Shown here: positions 12,942 to 24,399 of the stretch, piece by piece | Layout: each line of letters opens with the position of its first letter | Numbering within the stretch: position 1 is the first letter of the stretch | Assembly (NCBI GenBank): GCA_958510875.1 | Contig: OY294068.1 | Span: 193,588,315-193,652,314, forward strand | Length of the DNA stretch: 64,000 bases | Direction of reading: 5' to 3' | From: Endomychus coccineus | Taxonomy: Eukaryota > Arthropoda > Insecta > Coleoptera > Endomychidae | Translations under genes and position numbers: made by a program | Notes under the pieces: model-generated | Database searches by the model: none | Told to the model about the DNA's origin: nothing | What the model saw: only the letters and a program-made list of their open reading frames with translations

Positions 12942-13360
12942 TGTTTATTTTTATTAGACTGCTCTGTTTTATAGAGAACGAAAATGATTTTAACGGGACC
13001 ATTTTTTTATTGTATTAATGTTATTTTTAAGTGTTTTAAGCTTTATTTGTATGAAAATTTACCTTAAGGTTGCATGCTTTTTTATTTGAATGAATTTTCC
13101 TCCAGTTCATTATTTTATTAGTAAGTATAAATTTAAAAAAAATCTTTTTTAAATAATATTTCTTCAGGGTTTTGATACAATCAGAATGTGAGTGTATGTT
13201 TGCAATGTTGTATATAGTATTTATTTTTTTACAATTGTAGCTCTTAATTCTTCGGTATTTTTTACAATAAGTTTGATAACATATTAGATTAATTGTATCT
13301 TTCTTTATAAATGTATTCGAGTTATCAATATGCAATAAAAGATACTTTTAAATTTTGTTT
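12942..13360 (+). terminator. Cyclin A 3' UTR with AATAAA signal
   Basis: The sequence after the cyclin A stop codon is AT-rich and contains a canonical polyadenylation signal AATAAA at 13334-13339, about 390 bases downstream of the stop. An open frame on the opposite strand (13036-13335) is Lys/Asn/Ile-rich, as expected of AT-rich non-coding DNA. Confidence 0.55.
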
Positions 13361-13456
13361 TATTATATTTGAAATATCTTCATTTAGGAATGAAAAAATT
13401 AGGACATTAAAGTATTTGAAAAAAAACTAAGAATTTGTTATCCTTTGTTCCAACTA

Positions 13457-14668
13457 GGGCTCGGAATTGTATTTGAATTATTCAAATATTCAAGTATTTG
13501 AATATCCATAATTCAAATATATTTGCAAAACATTATTCGATATTCAAATATTAGAATATCCAAATATCTAAATCTTCAAATATTTTGGAAAAAATATTAA
13601 TTGATATTCAAATATTAGAATATCCAAATATCTAAATCTTCAAATATTTCGGAAAAAATATTAATTGATATTCAAATATTAGAATATCCAAATATCTAAA
13701 TCTTCAAATATTTTGGAAAAAATATTAATTGATATTCAAATATTAGAATATCCAAATATCTAAATCTTCAAATATTTTGGAAAAAATATTAATTGATATT
13801 CAAATATTAGAATATCCAAATATCTAAATCTTCAAATATTTTGGAAAAAATATTAATTGATATTCAAATATTAGAATATCCAAATATCTAAATCTTCAAA
13901 TATTTTGGAAAAAATATTAATTGATATTCAAATATTAGAATATCCAAATATCTAAATCTTCAAATATTTGATATTCAAATATTATTTGATATTTGAATAT
14001 TCAAATATCCAAATATCTAAATCTTCAAATATTCAAGTATTGGAATATTCAAATATTTAGATATCCAAACATCTAAATCTTCAAATATTGAAGTATTTGA
14101 ATATCCATAATTCAAATATTTTGGAAAAAATATTTGAATATTCTAATATCCAAATATCTAAATCTTCAAATATTCAAGTATTTGAATATCCATAATTCAA
14201 ATATATTTGCAAAATATTCGATATTCAAATATTAGAATATCCAAATATCTAAATCTTCAAATATTTTGGAAAAAATATTAATTGATATTCAAATATTAGA
14301 ATATCCAAATATCTAAATCTTCAAATATTTTGGAAAAAATATTTGATATTCAAATATTTGATATTTGAATATTCAAATATCCAAATATCTAAATCTTCAA
14401 GTATTGGAATATTCAAATATTTAGATATCCAAACATCTAAATCTTCAAATATTGAAGTATTTGAATATCCATTATTCAAATATTTTGGAAAAAATATTTG
14501 ATATTCAAATATCCAAATATCTAAATCTTCAAATATTCAAGTATTTGAATATCCATAATTCAAATATTTTGGAAAAAATATTTGATATTCAAATATTCAG
14601 ATATCCAAATATCTAAATCTTCAAATGTCCAAATATCTGAATATTCGAATATCCAAATATCTGGATGA
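13457..14668. repeat. AT minisatellite, 64-bp period
   Basis: Built from short words such as attcaaatatt, atccaaatatct and aaatcttcaaatatt. In the regular core (13537-13990) the string ttgatattcaaatattag recurs every 64 bases (13601, 13665, 13729 and onward). The right half is scrambled, with mixed sub-units and partial palindromes (AATATTTGAATATT and its complement). There is no coding potential. A broken hAT transposase follows directly. Confidence 0.92.
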
Positions 14669-14789
14669 CCAAAAATTTAAGGATCTGTGGTTTTCATATT
14701 CGGGGCAAGGATGAACATCGAAAAATCTTTTAAAATCAGATAGTCTTCTGAAAAAAAATCAGAAAATCCAGAAAAAAAAACTGCTTTGG

Positions 14790-15005
14790 ATATTTTATTT
14801 CCGAACGAATACCAAGAAACATCAAATGAAGTAGACAATTATTCTTCTGAAATTATTCTACAAAAAAATGTTGTCCTTTGCAGTGGTGGAGAAATAATGA
14901 AGTTAAATATCAAAATATGCGAAGCGGTATCTTTCAATACCAGCCACATCAGTTCCGCCTGAGAAAGCATTTTCGGGAGCTGGTTTACCGGCATTGATTG
15001 ATTAA
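14790..15005 (+). pseudogene. hAT transposase C-terminal relic
   Basis: Two overlapping frames together read as the C-terminal dimerisation region of a hAT transposase. One frame gives LQWWRNNEVKYQNMR. After a frame slip near 14925 a second frame gives YLSIPATSVPPEKAFSGAG. The W-W and the P-A-T-S-V-P-x-E-x-x-F-S pattern are hallmarks of this region. The copy is frameshifted and ends in stops, so it is dead. Upstream coding sequence is not recognisable beyond a short DILFPNEYQE-like stretch. Confidence 0.75.
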
Positions 15006-16743
15006 AATACCCTTTAAAAAGTTTTTTATGAGTTTTAAATTTTTTGGGTTGTTTTTCAACGAAAATGTCAAAAACTCTTTTTGACACCAGAAACCGACAT
15101 TTTATAATAAATAAACGTCCAAGAAGTCATTTCCGATCGGAAATTGGCCGCTGAATCCGAAAATGGTGTCAGTTTTCTTACATTACTCTTCATTTTCTAT
15201 CCATTGGCTGATTTTCGGCAAAATACCTTTTTTTTTTGACTGCGTCATATCGGTGTGAGCAGCCACTTAAACAAATTTTTTTTTGCGAAATTGCGTGTTT
15301 TTACCTCAGTTTTACGATGAATTGAGAATTCTCTGACTAAATGGGTTTCAGAGGTCGAAAAAACGACAAAAAACGATATTACTGTACAAAAATCTGCCGT
15401 CAGGTCGCCGACAAGTCTTTTTGGGACATACGACCCCGGAATCGGATTCAGCGAGAATTTTTACGATAAGAAAATAGTTCCCGAACGTCAACCAACAGTT
15501 TTTACACTCCAGTATACCATTAATTTTACGCCAAAAAACCAGTTAAACGTAATTTTCTTCTAGTTTTTGACCTTTTTCGACCGCAAAGTTGCAGAATTCA
15601 GAATTGTAAATAGGATATTAGAATTACTTAGACAATTTTCGATCGAAAACATGCTATCACATTATTTTTTTTGAATATTTTGGTGCTTTGGAAAAGCAGT
15701 TTGAAAAAAAGCTTTTTCGTAACTGCAAATCTAGAGACTTCGTTTTTTTGTAATGTTTGAAGTTTGTTTCTTAAAACTTCATATCGACTAAAATCGTGAT
15801 CAAAATGACTGATTTTGATGTAAAATTTCTCAAGCATTCTGATTTTGATAATTTTTCAATCCCACATGATGACCCAGAGTCACAAAATTACTAAATTACA
15901 CTAATTTATATTCGGTTTCGTTGTTTTGCCTCCTATTTTTTGCGCTTTGTTGAATTTTGTTTACATTATAAAATGCGAGTCTTAAACTTACTGCCCTCTA
16001 TTTATTTAGCGTTATGACGTAGATAACCGAGCATATTTGAATGACGGAAATGATGTTATGCTTCTTACACTCTTGTAAATGTTGTTATTGCAAAAGAAAA
16101 TATCCCAATAAAACCCCCCAACAAAAACCCCTAAATAAATTTCCCCCTGAAATACTCACCAAAGCCAAAAAAAATAATAAAATTTATGGGGAAGCCCCCT
16201 AACCTGGTAACACTGATCATAGGTAAGTATAAGATAGTAACTAGTATGTTAGGTCTATAACATGTAGTGTCGAACCCGAGCGAGTAAATCGGAGAGTAAA
16301 ACAAATTCGGTTGCGTAGAAGTGGGAAGCAGTTTTAACTTCCATTCTTATACTGTTAGCCAGTCTGTGAATATGACGTTACGCCTACCAAAGCCGAACTA
16401 ACACTGAACAGTTGATATAAGTCGTGACGTACATTTTAAGCTCATTCTATTTAATTTTTTCAGTGACATTCGACATACTGAAGCGGCATCTATACAGTAT
16501 CCTATCAATATTGTCGAGAAGCAAGGGAAAAAATCGTACATTTTCCCTCATTATTCACTATAGATGTAAATCCAATAATCATTTGAATAAAATTAATTAT
16601 GCCAAAGGTTGGATATTTATTTACATGAGATCCTCGTTCTTGATAGGTCTAGATTTACACGAAATGTTTTTTCACAATTATGTACATTTTGATTCTTAGT
16701 CGAGTTTTTCTTATTTATAGTGTCTTAGTAAATTAGAAAGTTA
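15006..16743. other. No gene seen
   Basis: AT-rich sequence with homopolymer runs. Open frames at 15628-15837 (minus) and 16424-16699 (plus) have skewed Phe/Lys/Ile composition and no recognisable domain. The last few hundred bases are the likely 3' flank of the leucine-rich-repeat gene on the minus strand. Parts may be non-coding remains of the hAT element to the left. Confidence 0.45.
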
Positions 16744-17841
16744 TCAGCATATTTTTTGTTCAACTACTGCGTCTTCTTTGGCTGCCAGAAGAAACACATT
16801 GTAAGGAACTACCTCCCTTATTTGAACCGTAGTACAAGCGATACCAAATATATTCTGAACGTCGTATTTCTCGTTGTAACTCGAAATCTCGATATTATTT
16901 TTTCGAAAATATCTGACGACGTTCCTCAAATTGCCACAAGACAAAAGATTATCGGCCATATGTAAAATCCTCAAGGTGGGTGCGTTTTCGAGAACAGAAC
17001 TTCCATCAAATACGAAGATACCGTTACCACTGATGTCCAAAATGGATATTCTAACTAGCGGTAGCAAAAACTCTCCATCGAAATTCGATAAAGTGTTATT
17101 GGCCAAATTCAAGAAATTCAAGCTTTTTAAGCCGGAAAATGAACCCAACATGAACGTATTCAACTTGTTATTGGACAAGTCTAAGGTATTGAGAGATTTT
17201 AAATTTTTGAACACCCCTAAAGGTAAATGACAGATCAAATTGTTCCGCAAATCCAACTGCTCCAACGTGTCCAGTCCCAGAAACGAGTCTATATTGAAAA
17301 TGTGGATCTTATTGTAGGACAAATCCAGCATTAACACGTTCGAAGCACCATTGAAGATGCCGTTGATCAATTCCTCAATTTCATTATGACTAAGGTCCAC
17401 TTCGTTCGAAGCCAAACCGTTCAGGAAATTCTGATTCAATTTCTTCAACTTGTTGTGTTCTAAATGCAACTCATATAGTTGGGATAGTCCATAGAAAGCG
17501 TCTGTCGAAACTGTATTGATTCTATTGTTTTGCAAATAAATATATTGGCTGCTGGTGAATGGTGAGAAAGCTTTTGGGCCAACACGCTCGATACCACTGT
17601 CAGAAGCATTAAACGAAATTAGATCGTTTCTGTACGGAAATGTTTGATCAGAGAATTCTATTATATCACAGTTCACACACTCTAAATGGAATTTCCCGTA
17701 ATACTGGTTGGGAAAGAGGTTAGTGATGTCCTTGCAGTAATAAGTTCTCAAGGTATTGTCGTAGTCGCAGCCTTCTAGAAGCTTCTGTCCGTAACACGTT
17801 GAGAGACAAGATAGAACGACATATAAGATAGAGCTCTTCAT
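16744..17841 (-). CDS. Secreted leucine-rich-repeat protein
   Basis: Predicted 365-residue extracellular protein. The start at 17841 is chosen because it begins a clean signal peptide (MKSSILYVVLSCLSTCYG) and lies directly after an acceptor-like ttgttccag. A 77-base 5'-UTR intron (donor gag|gtattt at 17923) would remove an in-frame upstream ATG at 17913. After an N-terminal region with paired cysteines (GCDYD, YYCKD, ECVNCD) come about ten to eleven LxxLxLxxN-type repeats, for example LYELHLEHNKL, LEQLDLRNNL and LNTLDLSNNKL. A C-terminal cap has cysteines in LLSCGNL and IACTT. There is no transmembrane segment or GPI-like tail. This architecture occurs in many insect adhesion, signalling and immune proteins, and I cannot assign a specific one. 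It is a single coding exon. Confidence 0.86.
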   Translation of the reverse strand: MKSSILYVVLSCLSTCYGQKLLEGCDYDNTLRTYYCKDITNLFPNQYYGKFHLECVNCDIIEFSDQTFPYRNDLISFNASDSGIERVGPKAFSPFTSSQYIYLQNNRINTVSTDAFYGLSQLYELHLEHNKLKKLNQNFLNGLASNEVDLSHNEIEELINGIFNGASNVLMLDLSYNKIHIFNIDSFLGLDTLEQLDLRNNLICHLPLGVFKNLKSLNTLDLSNNKLNTFMLGSFSGLKSLNFLNLANNTLSNFDGEFLLPLVRISILDISGNGIFVFDGSSVLENAPTLRILHMADNLLSCGNLRNVVRYFRKNNIEISSYNEKYDVQNIFGIACTTVQIREVVPYNVFLLAAKEDAVVEQKIC

Positions 17842-18139
17842 TTTCACTGGAACAAAAGAAATATCACAAGAATATATTAGTAAAGGTCTCTCTAGATCGA
17901 TTGGTGACACCATGGCGAAATACCTCTAGACAGCTATTTAGCCTTCTCTGACTCATCAGTGGAAGGGGTAGAGCTGTAGTGCCACCGATCGATACCTCTG
18001 CTGATGTATACATCATCTACTCGCGGGTAGATTGCGTTAATTGTTCTATTCCTCTCTAGCATATAAAAATAAAGTTATTTAAGAAAATTGTAGACATATG
18101 ATGTGAACTTAGCATTACAAAAGCATGTTCATATGTACA

Positions 18140-19116
18140 GGATGTTTCATTCATATTACATTTTCTTAAATCTGACACCCTATATTATGTTATTTCAAAT
18201 TTTAGATTATGCTCATCTTCCCCCGGGTGTGCCGGATTCTTACCGACTGAAGCCCCTCCCCCGTGAGGTTGATCCTTACCAGGGGGAAGCCCACTGCACG
18301 GCGATCATTAGAGTCCTATAGTGCGCTCACATATTGCTATCTCCTCATCAGTCCGGTGTATTCTATGAAATTCAGTAGCCTGATATGAGGGATACTTCTG
18401 ATTTCCTTGGGTGTAGTTTTATTGTCACCGAGGTATGTCCGACGACCAACCGCGTTAGCCGTGCACTGACACAGCATCTGCATAGGTGTCTCTTCTCCCA
18501 AGCCACAACCTCTACATGTGGGCTGATCTACCAGACCCATCGTACAGATATGTTTTTCACTCGTTTGCTGCTGCAGATCTCCCATTAGTCTCTTTTGGAG
18601 TGCGACATACGGCGCAATTCCCTTCAGTAGGCACGGTGCTCTGTCTCGAGCCATTTTTGGATTACAGATTTTGCTGTGGCATGAGAAATGCCACAGGTTG
18701 GCCCTGGTCCAATCAGTGGTTTTTCCGCCCCCGCTTTAGCGAGTGCTATGACAGTTTCAGTTCCTTCTCGTCCGGTTTCCTCAGACTCCCATATGAGTGT
18801 CACTCTATTGGGATTCTTTACTAGTGCCATTAGTTCTTTCACACAATCGAGTAGTACAATCGTGAAAGGTATGGAAGTGCTGTGAACCTTGATCCTGTCG
18901 GATCTCATCCCGAATGGCCCAGGTGATTCAAGCAATCCAAGAATGCTTCTGCCGTTTTGGTCGGTCTTTCTTTGGCCAATAAGATCGGATCGATACGCTC
19001 CTCTTATGGCTTCTGCCTGAGCGGGGAGGTGCAGTGGCTCCAACCCCAACAGCCTCTACATCGCATCCGTTGTTCCCCCTAATACTTGCAATATATTGTT
19101 TCATATAATTAGGCAT
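18140..19116 (-). mobile_element. 5'-truncated LINE with RNase H and zinc-knuckle tail
   Basis: Minus-strand frames 19049-18624 and 18654-18337 read as the end of a non-LTR retrotransposon ORF2. First comes a degraded RNase H domain (DCVKELMALVKNPNRVTLIW, then EGTETVIALAKAGAE). A C-terminal region follows with LLKGIAPYVALQKRL, a CRGCGLGEETPMQMLCQC zinc-knuckle-like motif, and IRLLNFIEYTGL. The order fits I/Jockey/R1-like elements that carry RNase H. The two frames overlap out of phase, and the 5' end is missing upstream of about 19116. The GC-rich stretch at 18210-18330 is probably the element's 3' UTR. Confidence 0.82.
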
Positions 19117-19880
19117 TAAGCATGAGTGTTATTCATTTGTAAAGCTTTATGACAAACCAAACTACCATTTTTAAAATAATGCAACAGATTTTCAAAAAAG
19201 TTTTCATTGAATCACCCTTTATTGGAAAAGTGAAAAAAACAATATTATATACCTTCATTTTCATTAAAAGCTCCATAGCTTAAAATTATTAATCTTTGAG
19301 ATATTTCCAATTTAATAAGAAAACAAGATATTTAGAAATTATTACAACCAATTAGCCGTGAAAAAATGATAGTTCACTTCTATGATTGTTTTATGCCTCA
19401 TTATTTTTGTATAACAATTTACCTTACTGCAATTTTCCCAAAGTTATCTAGATAAAAAAATAATTTCTAAATATTGAATTGGAAATATCTCAGAAATTGA
19501 TGATTTTATGTATAAGGAGTGCTTGATAAAACTGAAAGCACATAAAGTGTCTTTTCATTTTTTAACATAAAAAATTGGGAAAATCTGTTGTTCGACTTTT
19601 GACTCGCCTTATATTCAGCTGTTGCAATATTTAAAAAATGGCATTTCGTCATGAAAATTTCAGATAGTTATGCCTGCAAAAAATTTATATCTGGTTGTTT
19701 CGTTTGGAGTACACAGGGCGATTTTCATATACAATTGGACATAACTTCCTTAAATATCTCATATAATTATATGAATCCCTATATTGGAAGTATGAAAGAG
19801 ATGAGCCTAATCTAAAATATATATAGGATGTTCCATTTAAGGAAATAATAGGTTCACTCTGGTAATAAGGAATAGTCTGT
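19117..19880. other. AT-rich DNA with a short inverted repeat
   Basis: No gene seen. A stretch near 19283-19340 (ttgagatatttccaattt and onward) is repeated in reverse complement near 19456-19502 (ggaaatatctcagaaatt). This forms an interrupted hairpin of about 50 bases per arm. It is probably a decayed fold-back element. Confidence 0.45.
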
Positions 19881-20105
19881 ACATACAGTGTGAAACATTT
19901 AGATTGGAAACACCCCTGTAAAATTGTTATTTATCAACCGTTTTCAACCAATTTATTGTCAAGTAATTAAAGATCTACTAAGGTACAAAATTTGAACTAA
20001 TTTTTTCAATAAAAGAATCACTAATACAAAGAACATTGGGTGAAATTGCTTTATAACTTAAAATTTTACAGGGGTGTTTCCATTCTAAATGGGTCAGACT
20101 GTATG
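19881..20105. repeat. Small inverted-repeat element
   Basis: Arms 19881-19925 and 20062-20105 are reverse complements of about 44 bases with a few mismatches. The conserved core is ggaaacacccctgtaaaatt on the left and its complement on the right. The spacer is about 136 bases and non-coding. Consistent with a MITE-like or fold-back element. Confidence 0.7.
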
Positions 20106-20679
20106 AAATTTTTTTTAAAAGTGAAGCTGCTCATAATACACACCTGCGTATGGGTAGAATATACACCGTCGCAGGACTAATGAATATTTATCAGATATAA
20201 TTGTTAGAGTAATAATTTGATGTATAAAGTACACCTGTTTTGCAATAAATAATAATGAATAAAAAGTAAAACGAGCGTCCTATATAAAATCCACTTCATG
20301 TTGAAATAAAAACTAGTTGTATAGATGGACTTTGTAAATTTCTGAATCCCACTTTTGATTTCAAATAGCACTTACCTCCTAAGATTTCCTTAGTTCCTTT
20401 GAAACACAACACATAAAATAATAATAATAAAGTAATAAAGCGATTGACAATAACAAACATCAAATAGAACTACAGCATTAATTATACAGATATCGACTTA
20501 ATTAGGTCGAAATCTAAATTCTTTCTCGTTTGTCGTATGTTTTGAAATCGTGCTATTCCGTATACTCTAATTACGCTACATGAACTATTGCACTCCTCCA
20601 TGACAGTCAATTATTTAATTTGAAACAAGTCTGGCACTTTTAATAGTATTCGTCTGTTTTTGTACACTATAATTACAGC
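20106..20679. other. No gene seen
   Basis: AT-rich spacer between a small fold-back element and a hAT terminus. No reading frame, RNA gene or repeat could be supported. Confidence 0.4.
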
Positions 20680-21620
20680 CAGGACCGGATCCAAGGGGCA
20701 GCACTGGGGCAAGTGCAACCTCCCCCACCCCTAGCATTATTCAGCGTGTGAGGATATGTCACTTGAAGTTTTAATAATATAAAATAAAATGATGAATAAA
20801 AGATAGAACATATTTACTGGAAAAGTTTTTCATAATGCATTACAAGTAAGTATACCATGTATATTTTTAGGGCAAATACCAGTTTCGTCCAGGTGCATTA
20901 TATGATAGAGAAATCCCACCAAACTCTTTGACTGACCATATAGAATTCGTCCGCTTCTTTCCGACAGTATATACTTTCATTCACGTTACCTTCTCTAAAA
21001 ATTACCTAGCATTCAAAAATAAACTACCATGTAAACTAATAACCTACAATTGCCGTTTGGACAAAACATTCTTTTTCGTGTTCAGTTCATGTTATTGCAT
21101 CCAAAAATAAACTAATAAATAACTTAGAATGACGGCTCGTGAGTTATGAAAGAGGGTGAGCACAAGAAAAAATCGCTAATTTGGCTTCAAATAGTGTCAC
21201 ATAATTCCTTTACAATAACAGCTCTGTTATCTCCAGCTGACGTGTTTGCTAATTCGAATAATTTGCTGTTGGAATAGTTCAATTGCCTTTTGCAGTTGAG
21301 CACTGTCAATCCCGCACTTTGAGTCTGATTAAATAATATTTCAACATGTGGCATGATGGAATGAAATATTTTCAACCAGTATAGAGACATTCCGGACAAT
21401 TTAAATGTTTCAATAAACCACTTGCTTCACTAATAGTAACTGAATCCATCCCATCTTCGTCAACAATTTTGTCTAAACATTCTTTGAAAGAATCCTGGTG
21501 TTCAAATAATTTGTTCACAGTTCGACTTTTGAAAATCCAGCGTGTAGGAACAGCGCGTGGTAATCTACGAGATTATTCGAGATAAAAAGCCTGAACATGA
21601 CTGCAAATTTGTAAAGACAA
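20680..21620 (-). mobile_element. Relic of a ZMYM1-like hAT element
   Basis: At 20680 the sequence caggaccggatccaaggggc looks like a hAT terminus (CAGGGCCGGAT type). On the minus strand, from about 21580 to 21187, broken frames read as the central-to-C-terminal part of a ZMYM1-like hAT transposase. They include PRAVPTRWIFKSRTVNKLFE, then SVTISEASGLLKHLN, then YWLKIFHSIMPHVEILFNQ and QSAGLTVLNCKRQLNY. At least one frameshift near 21400 separates these blocks. The matching right terminus was not found. Confidence 0.68.
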
Positions 21621-23078
21621 TTTTTACTTTATTATTGCACTGTGCCGCTCGTTCAATAATTAAATTAATTTTTACAAATGCTATTTGGACATAATATCGA
21701 CCTAGAATTGTCGCTTGGAGATAATATTATGTACTCTTATTTTGATTGCATCGCTTAGTATTTCCCAAATTATGGTCGAATCCATCATTTCTTTACCTCT
21801 TTGCACGCTATTTATTATTCATTTGAACAATTAATTTCTGATTTGTAAATTTCAATAACTATTACACAAGGAAAGTTGAGCCTGCAGATGAGAAAAGTAA
21901 ATTCGTTGTTTTCAAATATGAAATAAAAATATCTTTAGAGTTCTTTATCGTTTTAAAACCTACTATTCTAAATACATAATGAGTAACAATGTTTTGTATA
22001 AAACGATCTGACAGTTTATTTAAATTTTGTCAATTGAAATGATACCTGAAATAGTTCATTTGCAGTTTCCTTTTCTAGACAAGCAAGCAGTTTTATCACG
22101 GTTCGGAAAAAACCCAGCAATCTATTCTTTGTAATTCAAAATTGGATAGGAGTTTAACAGTGCTCCACTTTTTGGGAATAAGCTTATTCGTATTAAATTT
22201 TTGTTTTCGTTTGATATTCCGCTATTCATCGCTTACTACTTGCTCCTTCCATGTTCCATGACTCAGTGTACAATCACGGAATATTATCTTTGTGGGTTTA
22301 GTGTTATGACTAAGCTATTTATGATTAAATGTTTAAAGATGATATCAATTTGAAAATGAGTGCAACATAAATATTATTCATTATTTGTGATTAGAGACGA
22401 ATATCGATGTGGAAGAACTTTTTGAAAGAACGAAATCTTGTGATTTACTAGAGTTACGGTGAGTATATCTTTGTCATGTAATAAGAACTGTTCGAGAGAT
22501 CGAGTATAGTATATACCTTGGCGTTTTCAAAAGTTTTTGATTAGAGAGAGAAAATCCGGGCGTGAGGGGTCAAACCCACGGTGGAGTAATGTTAATTCAT
22601 ATTTGGGGAACCATTAGTATTTAGTTTGTAGATGTGACGTTCAATCAAAAAAATCTTGCTGAACTGGAGGAATTCCATAATACATCATTCCGAATGGATC
22701 TGTAACTGAGAGACTGTGGGATGAATTTTGGAAAACAGAGTTCCTGTTATATCCACAAGTGGTAAACATTTCTTATGACGAACACACTATAACACTTACC
22801 AGAGATTAGTTGAGAGATCAGCAAGGTAATATAAAGAGCTTGTTTAGTCCGAGCTTCAATGACGCAAAAAACTATAAATGCTCTAACTATCCTGAGTATC
22901 ACTATAAATAAGAAATAATCACCACTAAAAATACTGCTAAACACTCTTTATAGTTTATTATACATTTTATATCACTTTGTAATAAGTATTGTCAATATTC
23001 TTAGCTGGCATCGTCGGAAGTCCGCTCGCACTAAATTCTCGATTCTGTCGGTTATTACTAAATATTGAACATTATCAA
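21621..23078. other. No supported gene; upstream flank of a peptide gene
   Basis: AT-rich. A minus-strand open frame (22944-22747) is hydrophobic and runs into a good donor (CTG|gtaagtg, near 22800). It could in principle be a first exon, but no partner exon was found. The last few hundred bases are the likely promoter of the small peptide gene at 23133. Confidence 0.4.
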
Positions 23079-23087
23079 TATATAAAA
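23079..23087 (+). promoter_or_regulatory. TATA box of the 58-residue peptide gene
   Basis: TATATAAAA lies about 46 bases upstream of the start codon at 23133. This would give a 5' UTR of only some 15-25 bases. That is the spacing expected for a compact, strongly induced secreted-peptide gene, but expression itself cannot be seen. Confidence 0.55.
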
Positions 23088-23132
23088 CACTACCTAATCA
23101 ACATTTCTCACATTTCAGATATTATATTAACG

Positions 23133-23309
23133 ATGAAAATGATACTGATGATTTTTCTTGCCTGTGTGTTGGTCTACAGTTGCGAAACAAAATATGTCGA
23201 TCTGACGTGGGGTGTGCCAGGAGGAACTGCTTTGAATTATTGGATAAGAAAAATGACTTGCCCTCCAGAATTAACTTACGTTGCAGGTCGTTGCAGGGAA
23301 TTATTTTAA
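23133..23309 (+). CDS. Small secreted two-cysteine peptide
   Basis: Predicted 58-residue precursor. Residues 1 to about 18 (MKMILMIFLACVLVYSCE) form a signal peptide. The remainder is short and ends in a Cys-containing tail MTCPPELTYVAGRCRELF. The tail follows an Arg-Lys pair and has the form C-x10-C-R-E-L-F. This matches the C-terminal motif (C-x11/12-C-[RV]-E-x-Y) of the peptide-precursor cluster at 42-63 kb, although the rest of the protein is unrelated. I start at 23133 rather than at the upstream in-frame codon at 22989, because the signal peptide begins here and a TATA box lies 46 bases before it. Function unknown. A single-disulphide secreted peptide is the natural reading. Confidence 0.7.
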   Translation: MKMILMIFLACVLVYSCETKYVDLTWGVPGGTALNYWIRKMTCPPELTYVAGRCRELF

Positions 23310-23985
23310 TCCAACTATACTTTCGTGACTATGTGGAAACCATCATCCACACCATTGACATAAAAAATTATAAGTTTGCATAATATTAAAGAGTTCTTCA
23401 CCAATTAATTGTCGGAGTTATGAACAATCGATTGTGTATAATGTAAAAACCGTCTCAGAAATATGTTTCTGTTGTGCATTTGTAAAAATGTTGATATATT
23501 AATGATTCGCAAACTGCGAGATTGGCAGAGAAGAGGAAGATCCCTCTGAAATTTATAACTCATTCATATTTCATCAGAGCATGTTAGCTTGGGCAAAGTG
23601 CTGCCAACTTTCCGGAACAAATATCGGTAGATTTGGATGAAATATATCGATAGATGCAAGAACATTTTGTATTTTTGGTTGGGATTCTGTTTCTTTTGAT
23701 GTATTTATTTCCCCACCACATTTTATTAATACATTTATCACAAATTATGTCCTTGTAAATTCATCGCGATAATTAAAAAAACATATACCGTAATTTGAAT
23801 CAGTTTTGGTAGTAGTTGACAAATAGTTGCGATTTATTTTAAAACCATTAAGAGAATTTCCATAAATATGGTGGTTGATGTGAAGCTAGTGATATAAGGA
23901 ATTCAATAATGGGACGCACTAGCACTTTTTCATATTTTTTTATTTTGTTAGTGATGCAAAATTACCTATAGGAACGGACACCAGA
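23310..23985. other. 3' flank of the peptide gene, no further gene
   Basis: AT-rich non-coding sequence. An AATATTAAAG string near 23380 could serve as a weak polyadenylation signal. No reading frame or transposon could be supported. Confidence 0.4.
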
Positions 23986-24399
23986 TACCGGGATATCAAA
24001 AATTATCTTGGTCAAGGGTGGTTGTGGAATCTAAAACGTGTGTCCTACTTTACGTTTGAAATAATTATGTCACTGTCACACTGACATCATCAATAACCTA
24101 CAAATTTCATACCTATTTATTTCAGTTGTAAAACAATAATGAACTACAAATTATGAAATAACGGTTTTAGTAACAAGAAAAACTAAATTACAGTAATTGT
24201 TGGAAATGTCCCCCGTTTTGTTCGATGCAAATAATTTGTAGTTCATTATTGCTTTACAACTGATATAAATAGATATGAAATTTGTAGGTTATTGATGATG
24301 TCAGTGTGACAGTGACATAATTATTTCAAACGAAAAGTAAGACACACGTTTTAGATTCCACAACCACCCTTGACCAAGATAATTTTTGATATCCCGGTA
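23986..24399 (-). mobile_element. Mariner-derived element with long terminal inverted repeats
   Basis: Left arm about 23986-24154 and right arm about 24231-24399 are reverse complements over roughly 170 bases with few mismatches. The ends read taCCGGGATATC...GATATCCCGGta, consistent with a TA target duplication. In the 75-base centre, the minus strand reads CIEQNGGHFQQLL then stop. This is the typical carboxy terminus of a Tc1/mariner transposase (GGHFxxLL). The element is therefore an internally deleted mariner that kept only its last codons and one inverted-repeat pair, about 414 bases in all. Confidence 0.8.

Noticed and set aside
17842..17913. Upstream in-frame ATG extending the LRR protein by 24 residues
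   Set aside because: The extension has no signal peptide at its start, and it is probably intronic (donor at 17923, acceptor just before 17841).
22747..22944. Minus-strand hydrophobic frame ending in a good donor
   Set aside because: Could be a first exon, but no downstream exon or promoter could be shown.
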